This document shows positions 54,873 through 64,000 of a stretch of DNA of 64,000 nt, piece by piece. Origin of the DNA: Lotus japonicus (taxonomy: Eukaryota > Streptophyta > Magnoliopsida > Fabales > Fabaceae); the NCBI RefSeq assembly GCF_012489685.1, contig NC_080042.1:24132150-24196149 (forward strand), read 5' to 3'. Each line of letters starts with the position of its first letter. Position 1 is the first letter of the stretch. Both the position numbers and the translations under genes were made by a program. The notes under the pieces were generated by a model. It was not told the origin of the DNA. It saw only the letters and a list, made by a program, of their open reading frames with translations, and ran no database searches.

Positions 54873-57821
54873 GAGTATTCTTTGTTGCTGAACCTAGAGG
54901 GTAAAGGGAACCCGAATGTGAACGATATTCCAATTGTGAGAGACTTCACCGATGTTTTTCCTGACGATGTGCCTGGATTGCCGCCTGTACGCGACATCGA
55001 GTTTGCTATTGACATCGTACCAGGAATAGGGCCGATTTCGATTGCACCATATCGTATGGCACCTGCAGAATTAGTGGAATTGAAGTCTCAGATCGAAGAT
55101 CTTCTGTCAAAAGGATTTATTCGTCCAAGTGTTTCGCCTTGGGGAGCGCCAGTTTTATTGGTGAAGAAGAAGGATGGAAGGTCTAGATTGTGTGTCGACT
55201 ACCGACAACTTAACAAAGCAACCGTCAAGAATAGGTATCCGTTGCCTAGAATTGATGATTTGATCGATCAACTTCGAGGAGCTGCGGTATTCTCAAAGAT
55301 AGACCTGAAGTTGGGTTATCATCAAATTAGAGTGAAGACTGAGGATATTCAAAAGACTGCATTCAGAACTCGCTATGGACACTATGAGTATTTGGTGATG
55401 CCATTTGGAGTGACAAATGCACCTACTATTTTCATGGACTACATGAACAGAACTTTTCATGCATTCTTAGATCGATTCGTCGTAGTGTTTATCGACGACA
55501 TTCTGATTTACTCAAAGGATGCTAAGGACCATGAGGAACACCTGCGCCAAGTTTTGCAAGTGCTGAGGGAGAAGAAGCTGTACGCTAATCCTTCCAAGTG
55601 TGAATTTTGGCTTGAAGAGGTTAAATTCTTGGGTCATGTAATCTCTGAGGAAGGTATAGCTGTAGATCCAGCAAAGGTAGAGACAGTATTGGCATGGGAA
55701 CAGCCAAAGACTGTGACGAAAATAAGAAGTTTTGTTGGTTTGGCTGGATATTATCGTCGTTTCATCGAGAACTTTGTCAAGATTGTTGGACCTTTGACTC
55801 AACTTACGAGGAAGGATCAACCTTTCGCATGGACCGAAGCTTGTGAAACAAGTTTCCAGACGATGAAGGAACGTTTGACAACGTCACCTGTACTAGTTCC
55901 GCCACAACCAGAGGAACCGTATGAGGTCTACTGTGATGCTTCGCATCAAGGTTTGGGATGTGTGCTAATGCAACATCGGAAAGTTGTAGCTTATGCTTCG
56001 CGACAACTGAAGATTCACGAGAAGAATTATCCAACTCATGACTTAGAGCTAGCTGCTATAGTATTTTCACTAAAGATCTGGAGACATTACTTATATGGAT
56101 GCACTTTTACCATATTCAGTGATCATAAGAGTTTGAAGTACTTGTTTGACCAGAAGGAGCTGAACATGAGACAGCGAAGATGGATGGAATTCATCAAGGA
56201 TTATGAATTTACTTTGCAATATCATCCTGGAAAGGCTAATGTTGTTGCTGATGCCTTGAGCAGGAAGATGCATATCTCATCAATGATGGTTAAAGAGATG
56301 CAATTGCTGGAACAATTTCGAGATTTGTGCTTAGACGTGAGATCATCCGAGGGAGAACTAAAGTTCGGTATGATCAGGATCACAAATGGATTGATGGAAG
56401 AAATCCGAGACCAACAGTTACAAGATGAATTTCTACTCGGGAAAAGGAATTTGGTAATTCAGGGTAAGGACCCGGAATTCAAGGTAGGAAGTGACAATAT
56501 CCTGCGGTGTAAGGATAGAGTTTGCGTACCTAACAACCCTGATTTGAGGAGGTTGATTATGGACGAAGGTCACAAGAGCAAGTTGAGCATTCATCCTGGA
56601 ATGAAAAAGATGTACCAAGACTTGAAGATAAATTTTTGGTGGCCAGGAATGAAGAGACAATTGGCTGAGTATGTAGCTGCGTGTTTAACATGTCAGAAGG
56701 CTAAAGTGGAACATCCGAAACCTTCAGGTATGTTACAAAGTTTGGATGTACCAGAATGGAAATGGGACAGCATATCGATGGATTTTGTCGTAGCTTTGCC
56801 CAGAACTCAGAAAGGTTATGATTCGATTTGGGTAATAGTGGATCGATTAACCAAGTCGGCTCATTTTATACCTGTGAGAACTACCTACAACGTGGAGAAA
56901 CTGTCGAAGATTTACATAGCTGAGATTGTACGCCTTCATGGGGTATCGACTAGTATTGTTTCTGACCGAGACCCAAAATTTACTTCACATTTTTGGGGAG
57001 CTCTTCAGGAGGCATTGGGAACGAGGCTGAGATTAAGTTCTGCTTATCACCCACAGACTGATGGACAGACTGAGAGGACTATCCAATCATTGGAAGACTT
57101 ACTACGAGCTTGCGTTTTGGACAACAAGGGTAGTTGGGATAATCTACTGCCATTGATTGAGTTCACTTACAACAACAGTTTTCATACGAGCATAGGTATG
57201 GCACCGTATGAAGCTTTGTATGGCCGCAAGTGTCGAACACCTTTGTGTTGGTATCAAGATGGGGAGAATTTGTTAGTTGGACCAGAACTTCTGCAACAGA
57301 CAACAGAGAAGATCAAACAGATCAGAGAGAAAATGAAGACTTCTCAAAGTAGACAGAAAAGTTATGCCGATCAGAGGCGCAGAACTCTAGAATTTGAAGA
57401 AGGAGATCATGTGTTTCTGCGAGTTACACAGACTACAGGAGTTGGACGAGCGATTAAGTTAAGGAAACTTACGCCAAAGTTTATTGGACCTTACCAGATT
57501 ACTCGTCGTATAGGACCAGTTGCTTACCAGATTGCACTACCACCATTTTTATCAAACATTCAAGATGTGTTTCATGTGTCGCAACTGAGGAAGTATATTG
57601 CGGATCCGACGCATGTTATCGAACTTGATGACATCGAGTTGAAGGATGACCTGTCTTTCGAGACGCCGCCAATTAGAATTGGTGACACAAGGATAAAACA
57701 GTTGAGGGGAAAAGAGATTGTGTTGGTGACAGTTATTTGGAACAAGGACACTGGTGATGCGACATGGGAACTGAAGGAAAAGATCAAGGAACAGTATCTG
57801 GAACTTTTTGCTGAACCTTAA
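54873..57821 (+). CDS. Chromovirus pol: RT, RNase H, integrase, chromodomain
   Basis: Open over about 980 codons. [55 protein letters not shown] (motif A Asp) and FIDDILIYS (motif C). RNase [21 protein letters not shown]. Integrase: HHCC finger (H.....[18 protein letters not shown], then CLTCQKAK); catalytic Asp in [10 protein letters not shown], Asp in [10 protein letters not shown], Glu in [14 protein letters not shown]-terminus: [20 protein letters not shown] and a chromodomain-like [20 protein letters not shown], which in chromoviruses directs insertion to heterochromatin. No frameshift. It lacks its own initiation site since upstream stops cut it from gag. Confidence 0.92.
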   Translation, partial: EYSLLLNLEGKGNPNVNDIPIVRDFTDVFPDDVPGLPPVRDIEFAIDIVPGIGPISIAPYRMAPAELVELKSQIEDLLSKGFIRPSVSPWGAPVLLVKKKDGRSRLCVDYRQLNKATVKNRYPLPRIDDLIDQLRGAAVFSKIDLKLGYHQIRVKTEDIQKTAFRTRYGHYEYLVMPFGVTNAPTIFMDYMNRTFHAFLDRFVVVFIDDILIYSKDAKDHEEHLRQVLQVLREKKLYANPSKCEFWLEEVKFLGHVISEEGIAVDPAKVETVLAWEQPKTVTKIRSFVGLAGYYRRFIENFVKIVGPLTQLTRKDQPFAWTEACETSFQTMKERLTTSPVLVPPQPEEPYEVYCDASHQGLGCVLMQHRKVVAYASRQLKIHEKNYPTHDLELAAIVFSLKIWRHYLYGCTFTIFSDHKSLKYLFDQKELNMRQRRWMEFIKDYEFTLQYHPGKANVVADALSRKMHISSMMVKEMQLLEQFRDLCLDVRSSEGELKFGMIRITNGLMEEIRDQQLQDEFLLGKRNLVIQGKDPEFKVGSDNILRCKDRVCVPNNPDLRRLIMDEGHKSKLSIHPGMKKMYQDLKINFWWPGMKRQLAEYVAACLTCQKAKVEHPKPSGMLQSLDVPEWKWDSISMDFVVALPRTQKGYDSIWVIVDRLTKSAHFIPVRTTYNVEKLSKIYIAEIVRLHGVSTSIVSDRDPKFTSHFWGALQEALGTRLRLSSAYHPQTDGQTERTIQSLEDLLRACVLDNKGSWDNLLPLIEFTYNNSFHTSIGMAPYEALYGRKCRTPLCWYQDGENLLVGPELLQQTTEKIKQIREKMKTSQSRQKSYADQRRRTLEFEEGDHVFLRVTQTTGVGRAIKLRKLTPKFIGPYQITRRIGPVAYQIALPPFLSNIQDVFHVSQLRKYIADPTHVIELDDIELKDDLSFETPPIRIGDTRIKQLRGKEIVLVTVIWNKDTGDATWELKEKIKEQYLELFAEP

Positions 57822-57858
57822 GTTTCGAGGACGAAACTTTCTTTTTGGAGGGTAGTCA

Positions 57859-60619
57859 TGTGAGACCCAAGTTTTTAAGTTTGGAATAAACCGAATAAAA
57901 TTACTTTTCACGATTAATTTGATGTAACGTGAAGGAAAACCTGAACAAGTGTTTATTGAATGGAATAAATTTGTGAAGGAGAAAGTTCAGGAAAAGGCTA
58001 AGGATTGTATCAAAGTCGATATAAGTTATAGCACGACTAGTATTCGCTTAAACCTAGGTCAAGAACGCTAGTAAATAGCTAATTTACACTTAGAGACACG
58101 ATGAAAACTAATTCCAAAAATCTTCAGAGAAATGTTAGAACTTCTCTTATTCGTCTATAAACAAGCGTTTCGATACGAAACCCTGGAATGTACGAATGTC
58201 GAATTCCAATACTCGGAAGTTTGCCGAAACTAAATCACTGATAGTTAAAGAAACCTAAAATCAACCGACGATGAAGACTTTTTCTATTCGGAGCTTCAAA
58301 CGAAGATTCCACACGCGAAAAACCAATTCTCTTGATATTTCTAATCTTTCTTCAGAACGAAGTTTTCTCATCCGACATCAACTCCAAAATGTAACTTTTC
58401 GGGTAAAATCGATTTACACCGACTTTGGATCGTTTGATTAAATTCCAAGAAACCTGTTTTGAGTTCTGGAATTCTGTCGCCATAACCTATCTTAGAATTC
58501 TCTGAGGAATACGCAAAAAAAATCGGAATCGCGAAATTTTCATTTTTCCGCATTTTCCAAAACCTATAAATAGCAAGAAAATGAAATTTTTTGCAAAAAC
58601 TCACCCATTTTCTTCCCAAACCCGCGAGCAAGCCAAGGAGAGGAGGAGGAAGTGATTTTTGCCGTTTCTTGCTCGATTGCTGCACCGTTCGTTGCTAATC
58701 GAAGACTTCGAGGTATAGATACTATCCCTCACTTCTGATCGTCAATTCCGTCGCTTTTCTCTATGTCTTTCTGTGCTCAAAGTTTGGAGCTTTTTGTAAA
58801 ACTGTCCAAATAGCTTGATTTTAGTGTCTAAACATATTCCCTACGTACCCAAGAGTACTTCTAGCGGATTACATTTTGCCGATTGTCGCCGAAATGCTGC
58901 CGGAATTCATTTCTGTAGGAAAAACCCATTTTGAGACAAAGACTCGTCCTTTAAGCTGAAAACTCACGACTTAGCTTAGCGCTAGTAGGATTAGTCGTCA
59001 TAAACGTCGTTGGTAACGTCCCCATCCAATTTTTTTTTCGAAAATCCAGTTTTGAAATTCTGAGCTGAAAATAATGACCAAAATACCCCTGCGACAGTTT
59101 TCGATCCGAAAATTTTTCTGAGCTTAGATTCGTCTTAGTTACAACTAATGATAACCTAGGAACCAAGTTTGATCGAAGAAAAATCGACTCACACAATTGT
59201 GATGTGTGGCCGAGAGCTCCTCTTTAGGGGGAGGAAAATTTCGTTTTTCGAAAACTTGTCTTAACGTGTTAGATTAGAGTACTTCGGAGTTTATAATGCT
59301 TCGTGTAACCCTACTAGCTATTGTTTGCTGAGTTTCTGACTCATTGTGATTGATTTCTGTGAATTTGCTCTAAGGTTCGTTTGAGGAACTTTGTGCATTT
59401 GAGGAGGAAGATTGTGAAGGAAAGGTTGAGGAGAAAGCTGGAAAACCTACAGGTGAGGGCTACTCATTGAATACTAGATAATGATTTAGGTGTCAACGAA
59501 TTCGACTTGATTTACTGTTTATGCACTTGATTGTGTTTGACTGGGAAAAATGTTTTCTGAGGTTACGGCTGACAATTGATAATCATTTATCGTTTGAATT
59601 GTTGTTGAGATTGATTCACATGCTATGTGCTAAATGGTTAATTTAAGATGTGTGATATTTGCCCTATATGCTAAGTGCAACATGGTTATCTTCAATGTGT
59701 TGATATATGTGCTATGACTGTTGGATGGTATTGCTATGATTATGCAAATACACATATTGTTATCGTTTTGATGGATCGAGACCTTCTCTGGGAATTACTT
59801 GGGATTATGGGATCTTTTAAACTTATAAGTTTAGAGACAAAACTAAATGGAAACTATTTTACAAGGAAAATTCATAAGACATTAAACAACCTCTGAACCT
59901 TTAAATAATGATAACAATCGCAAATAAGAGCTTAGGACTTGAACATTAGTTTTGGAAAAATGAGAAGTGTCGCCGAGTCCAAGTTTTGAGGAAACCAATG
60001 AGTTTCCGAGTATGTTGATACTCTTTGCTCGATGAGCAGTTTTGTTGTTGGACTATCTTAAAGATAAGTCGGGAAAATTAATAAGTTTCCGAGTATGTTG
60101 ATACTCTTTCGCTCGATGAGCAGATTTGTTGTTGGGCTATCTGAAAGATAAGCCGGGAAACAGGTAGTTTCCAAGTACATTGGTACTTTTTGCTCGCTGA
60201 GCAGTTTTGACCATCGGATGGAGATGAGTCGGATGATTCTAGAAATCATCATGAGATACTTTTTATAATTAATTGTCTTTTGTCGCAGAATCGACATTTA
60301 CCTTAGGGTAATCTTTTTAGAGACAATAAGATAGCTAGAACACGTGACAACGTGACGAGTGAGGTCGGAGACATTGTTTGGCTAATCACGTTGCATTCAT
60401 GCACTCATTTTGAGGTTAATACACGGTGGGATGCCGGACCTCGGTGGATTCTAAAATGGTCATAAGACCCGGATTTCCACGTAAGAACACTGCGGTGATT
60501 CTTAGTAGCAGACGGAAATGGCAGGCCTGCGGGTTTACTGCTAATCTGACTACATTTTGTTTGGTATAAGAGACGCCCGAGCAGAAATGGTCCCACCGTG
60601 GCTGGTGTTAGGGCTGACT
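57859..60619 (+). repeat. 3' LTR of chromovirus, truncated by a copia insertion
   Basis: Starts TGTGAGACCCAAG after GGAGGGTAGTCA and aligns with the 5' LTR from 44026. It stops at GGGCTGACT (60619), the point matching 46883 of the 5' LTR. The rest is presumably beyond the copia element, outside the window. Confidence 0.9.
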
Positions 60620-61830
60620 TGTAAGATCAAGTTTTGATCTAGTAGTACAACTCTATGTTTTGATGATTACAAGTTAACCTTTTGATATGAACAATTGTGG
60701 TACTCTAACGTGTTTTTCTGAGTGTGCTATTTACAGGCTCTGACCTCAACTCAATCTCACACAAATCAGAAGCACTGTGTATAAAGAGTGACCCAAGCAA
60801 CGCTTTCGCATTCACCATGTTCAGCATGAACAGTGGAAAAGCTTCAGAAGTTCTGAAGTTATACAAACTCTGATGAGGACTCAGTCACTAGAAGCTCTGA
60901 AGATCCAGAAGTTCTGACAACCAAGAAACACTGAAGGTTCAGATGTTCTGATGGTGTAGAAGACTCTGAAGATCCAGAAGCTGAATAGTGGAAAATCTGA
61001 AGTCCAGAAGCAAGAAACTCTGAAGGCCATGTTCTTCCCTCTGAGTTCAGAATCAGAAGATACAATGGTCAGAGGATCTGTGCTTTCCCTCTAACTCTGA
61101 TCAACCGGCTTCACAAGTTCCAATATGAAGCATTCCCCTGATCAGAAGTCTCCTAGGTTTAAAGGTCGCGTCGCTATCCAAGTACAAAAGCTACTGTACC
61201 TTCCTGACGACCTACCTAACGTTCTCAGCCACAGCAGAAGCTGGATTTTCCAGAACTGCCCTCCAACGGTAGCATTTCCCATGCATCGCTCAACCCTAAT
61301 CCTTGGAGTATATAAAGAGGCTGAAGACTGAAAGAAACGGCAAGAAGCAAGAAGCATTCACATACGCAAGACATATTCGAAAATCTTCTAAGTTTTCTTT
61401 CATCTGAAATTCATTGAGTTTACTATTAGCTTTTTAGAAGCAAATCTCTTGTAAACAATTCTTTGATAAACAGTTTGTTTAGTTCCTTTAGGAGATCAAG
61501 GTTGATCGGATCCTAGAGAAGACTAAGAGAGTGAATCTTAGTGTGAGCTAAGTCAGTGTAATTGTTAGTCACTTGTAGGTTTCAAGTGCAGTTGTAACTC
61601 TTACCTGATTAGTGGATTGCCTTCATTCTAAGAAGGAAGAAATCACCTTAACGGGTGGACTGGAGTAGCTTGAGTGATTTATCAAGTGAACCAGGATAAA
61701 ATCCTTGTGTGCTTTTCTATCTCTTATCTTTAGCACTTAAGTTCTCGAAAGATTTGTCAAAATCTTTAAGGTGGAAGTTTTATACTGAAAACGTTATTCA
61801 AACCCCTTTCTACCGTTTTTCATACCTTCA
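60620..61830 (+). repeat. 5' LTR of SIRE-type copia element
   Basis: 1211 bp, TGTAAGATCAAGTTTTGATC to CATACCTTCA. Contains many CTCTGAAGATCCAGAAG-like short repeats at 60830-61040 and TATA-like GTATATAAAGAG near 61307. The second LTR is outside the window, so ends are inferred from TG/CA and the PBS. Confidence 0.8.
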
Positions 61831-61832
61831 AT

Positions 61833-61844
61833 TGGTATCAGAGC
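61833..61844 (+). other. Primer-binding site of copia element
   Basis: TGGTATCAGAGC two bases after the LTR end, matching initiator Met-tRNA. Confidence 0.92.
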
Positions 61845-61902
61845 GCAAGTTCTGATTACCACACCTAACAGTGTTCAGTGATACGGGCCGGTGTGAAAAA
61901 CA

Positions 61903-62856
61903 ATGGCTGCCACCACCAGTGAAACTCAAAGAGATGGTTACAATGCAAAGCCTCCTATGTTCGACGGTCAAAGGTTCGAATATTGGAAAGATAGACTGGA
62001 AAGTTTCTTTCTGGGTTTCGATGCAGATCTCTGGGATATTATTGTGGATGGCTACGAGCGTCCAGTTGATGCAGATGGCAAGAAGATCCCTAGGTCAGAG
62101 ATGACTGCAGATCAAAAGAAGCTGTACTCACAACATCACAAAGCAAGAGCAATTCTTCTAAGTGCTATTTCATATGAAGAGTACCAGAAGATTACAGATC
62201 GTGAGTTTGCAAAAGGCATTTTCGAATCTCTGAAGATGTCTCATGAAGGAAACAAGAAAGTCAAAGAATCAAAGGCATTGTCTTTGATCCAAAAGTATGA
62301 ATCCTTCATCATGGAGCCAAATGAGTCCATTGAAGAAATGTTCTCCAGATTTCAGTTGCTTGTAGCTGGCATACGACCTCTCAACAAGAGCTACACAACA
62401 AAAGATCATGTCATAAGGGTCATCAGGTGCCTTCCTGAAAGTTGGATGCCTTTGGTGACTTCAATAGAGCTCACGAGAGACGTTGAGAATATGAGTTTAG
62501 AAGAACTCATCAGCATTTTGAAATGCCATGAGCTGAAGCGCTCAGAGATGCAAGATCTGAGGAAAAAGTCCATAGCCTTGAAATCCAAATCTGAAAAGGC
62601 TAAGGTTGAGAAGTCAAAGGCTCTTCAAGCTGAAGAAGAGGAATCTGAAGAAGCATCAGAAGATTCTGATGAAGATGAGCTGACTCTGATCTCCAAGAGA
62701 CTCAACCGCATCTGGAAGCACAGGCAGAGCAAGTTCAAAGGCTCTGGAAAGGCAAAAGGAAAGTATGAGTCCTCAGGCCAGAAGAAGTCTTCAATCAAGG
62801 AAGTCACATGTTCTGAGTGCAAAGAATCTGGGCACTACAAAAGTGATTGTCCATAG
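61903..62856 (+). pseudogene. SIRE-type copia gag with zinc knuckle
   Basis: 317 residues from MAATTSETQRDGYNAKPPMF, with FDGQRFEYWKDRLESFFLGF, FAKGIFESLKMSHEGNKKVK, LSLIQKYESFIMEPNESIEE and MFSRFQLLVAGIRPLNKSYT, the UBN2-type gag of copia elements. Coiled, charged region at about 220-260. It ends at the zinc knuckle CSECKESGHYKSDCP. A TAG at 62854-62856 stops the frame directly after the knuckle, and the frame continues on the other side. Gag forms the particle that packages element RNA. Confidence 0.9.
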
Positions 62857-63813
62857 TTGAAGAAAGACAAGAAGCCAAAGAAGCACTTCAAGACGAAGAA
62901 GAGTCTGATGGTGACATTTGATGAATCAGAGTCAGAGGATGTTGACTCTAATGGTGAAGTCCAAGGACTCATGGCAATTGTCAAAGACAAGGAAGCAGAG
63001 TCAAAGGAAGTTGTTGACTCTGACTCAGAATCAGAAGGAGATCCTAACTCAGACGATGAAAACGAGGTATTCGCTTCTTTCTCTACCTCTGAACGGAAAC
63101 ATGCATTGTCTGATATTATGGATAAGTATAACTCCTTATTGTCTAGGCATAAGAAGCTGAAAAAGAACTTATTTGCTGTTTCCAAGACTCCTTCTGAACA
63201 TGAGAAAATTATTTCTGATTTGAAAAATGATAATCATGCTTTGATCAATTCTAACTCTGTGTTTAAGAACCAGATTGCTAAGTTAGAAGAAATTGTTGCC
63301 TGTGATGCTTCTGATTGTAGAAATGAATCTAAGTATGAAAAGTCTTTTCAAAGATTCCTAGCTAAAAGCGTGGATAGAAGCTTAATGGCTTCAATGATCT
63401 ATGGCGTAAGCAGAAATGGAATGCATGGCATTGGCTATTCTAAACCAATTAGAAATGAGCCCTCTGTGTCTAAAGCTAAATCCTTGTATGAATGCTTTGT
63501 TCCCTCTGGTACCATATTGCCTGATCCTTTACCTGCTAAAGTTGCTAAAAACCCTCTTAAAAAGGGATCTTTCTCTATGACTAAATATCATGCAAATATT
63601 CCTTTAAAATATCATGTTGAGACACCCAAGGTGATCAGAACCTCTAGGGTAACTAACAAGAGAGGACCCAGAAAGTGGGTACCTAAGGACAAGATTATCT
63701 ATGTTGCAGATATCCTTGATAGCTCCACTGAAACACCAATCATGGTATCTGGACAGTGGATGCTCGCGTCACATGACGGGAGAAAGGCGTATGTTCCGAG
63801 AGCTGAAACTTAA
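62857..63813 (+). pseudogene. SIRE-type copia gag-pol spacer, ending at a frameshift
   Basis: Same frame as gag after the TAG. Lys-rich start, then an acidic stretch (DESESEDVDSNGEV, DSDSESEGDPNSDDENEV), a coiled-coil-like region (KYNSLLSRHKKLKKNLFAVS) and a GPRKWVPKDK motif before the protease. The true N-terminus is gag's; the first codon here is not a start. The frame leaves the protease reading frame at about 63751-63760 and stops at 63811-63813. Confidence 0.85.
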
Positions 63814-64000
63814 GCCTGGAGGCGAAGTTGGCTTTGGAGGAAATGAAAAGGGTAAAATTGTTGGTACTGGTACTATTTGTGTAGATAGTAGTCCATGCAT
63901 TGATAATGTGTTATTGGTAGACGGCTTAACACATAACTTATTGTCTATAAGTCAATTAGCTGACAAGGGTTATGATGTTATATTCAATCAAAAGTCCTGC
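63752..64000 (+). pseudogene. SIRE-type copia protease, start
   Basis: In the other frame, DSGCSRHMTGERRMFRELKL, then GGEVGFGGNEKGKIVGTGTI and HNLLSISQLADKGYDVIFNQ run open to the window edge. DSG is the aspartic protease active site of copia elements. It is out of frame with the preceding spacer because of a short deletion at 63751-63760. Confidence 0.85.

Larger units (their letters stand above)
44026..60619 (+). mobile_element. Tekay-like chromovirus (Ty3/gypsy), interrupted by CACTA and copia elements
   Basis: 5' LTR (44026-53215, containing a CACTA insertion), Met-tRNA PBS, gag, protease, RT, RNase H, integrase with chromodomain-like C-terminus, and 3' LTR (57859-60619) cut off by a copia insertion. 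Gene order and the C-terminal chromodomain identify a chromovirus; Tekay/Del is the likeliest clade. Coding frame is single but broken by three in-frame stops in gag-protease. The RT-integrase part is intact over 979 codons. The matching solo LTR is at 32565-36479. Confidence 0.9.
60620..64000 (+). mobile_element. SIRE/Maximus-type Ty1/copia retrotransposon, partial
   Basis: 5' LTR 60620-61830, Met-tRNA PBS, gag with CCHC knuckle, a second gag-like segment and the start of protease; pol and the 3' LTR lie outside the window. Gag and the long acidic spacer are those of the SIRE lineage known in legumes. An in-frame TAG and a frameshift at the protease show it is defective. Confidence 0.85.

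Noticed and set aside
55512..56660. Minus-strand ORFs inside pol
   Set aside because: Shadows of the intact chromovirus pol frame.

Overview
The window looks like a repeat-rich stretch of a eudicot nuclear genome, most probably a legume. The legume call is an inference from the LEA18-type protein, the SIRE/Maximus-type copia element and the overall TE mix. Genes have introns with GT-AG junctions, and nearly everything is transposable-element sequence, much of it nested. I see only one gene that looks like an intact ordinary host gene: a group-6 late embryogenesis abundant (LEA18-like) gene on the minus strand at 10783-11064. No rRNA, tRNA, CRISPR or bacterial-type feature was seen.

Layout, left to right. 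1-1987: 3' end of a Tat-lineage Ty3/gypsy element, with an open antisense ORF (1-818, running off the window) and a 3' LTR. 2000-7770: a B3-like fragment, then a duplicated block carrying exons 1-2 of ribosomal protein L13 (two copies, plus a third partial copy), with a deletion-derivative hAT transposase gene inserted. 8890-9755: two exons of an ILR1-like IAA-amido hydrolase. 10783-16135: LEA18, whose TATA box has been split by a young gag-only LTR retrotransposon (11117-15906, TSD CTTAT). The displaced half-TATA and two G-box/ABRE motifs lie at 15907-16000.

16157-39676: AT-rich Helitron-like sequence with recurring CTAGATATTATACCCGTGC ends. Nested in it are an endogenous caulimovirid fragment (minus strand, 16958-20944) abutting a TA microsatellite, a decayed Tat-lineage gypsy element (20945-29371), two solo LTRs with perfect 5-bp TSDs (30511-32312 and 32565-36479), and a 1.5-kb element bearing a PIF1-helicase C-terminus. 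40500-42390 holds an RPA70-like pseudogene of the kind associated with plant Helitrons. 43461-43658 is a small RNase H1/viroplasmin-like ORF.

44026-60619: a chromovirus (Tekay-like Ty3/gypsy) with LTRs of about 4 kb. A CACTA transposon (47648-52490, TSD AGT) sits inside its 5' LTR and carries pieces of at least three unrelated host genes: a 3-ketoacyl-ACP synthase, a Shewanella-like phosphatase, and the ER-shaping GTPase RHD3. The 3' LTR is cut at 60620 by a SIRE-type copia element that runs off the right edge.

Relative order of events can be read from the nesting: CACTA after the chromovirus; copia after the chromovirus; hAT after the RPL13-block duplication; solo LTRs after the Helitron-like sequence. 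Stop codons in the retroelement ORFs are repeatedly TAG/TAA/TGA at positions where CAG/CAA/CGA would be expected, which fits decay of methylated, silenced DNA. I did not find a new multi-gene system. The most notable loci are the split LEA18 TATA box and the multi-gene-capturing CACTA element.
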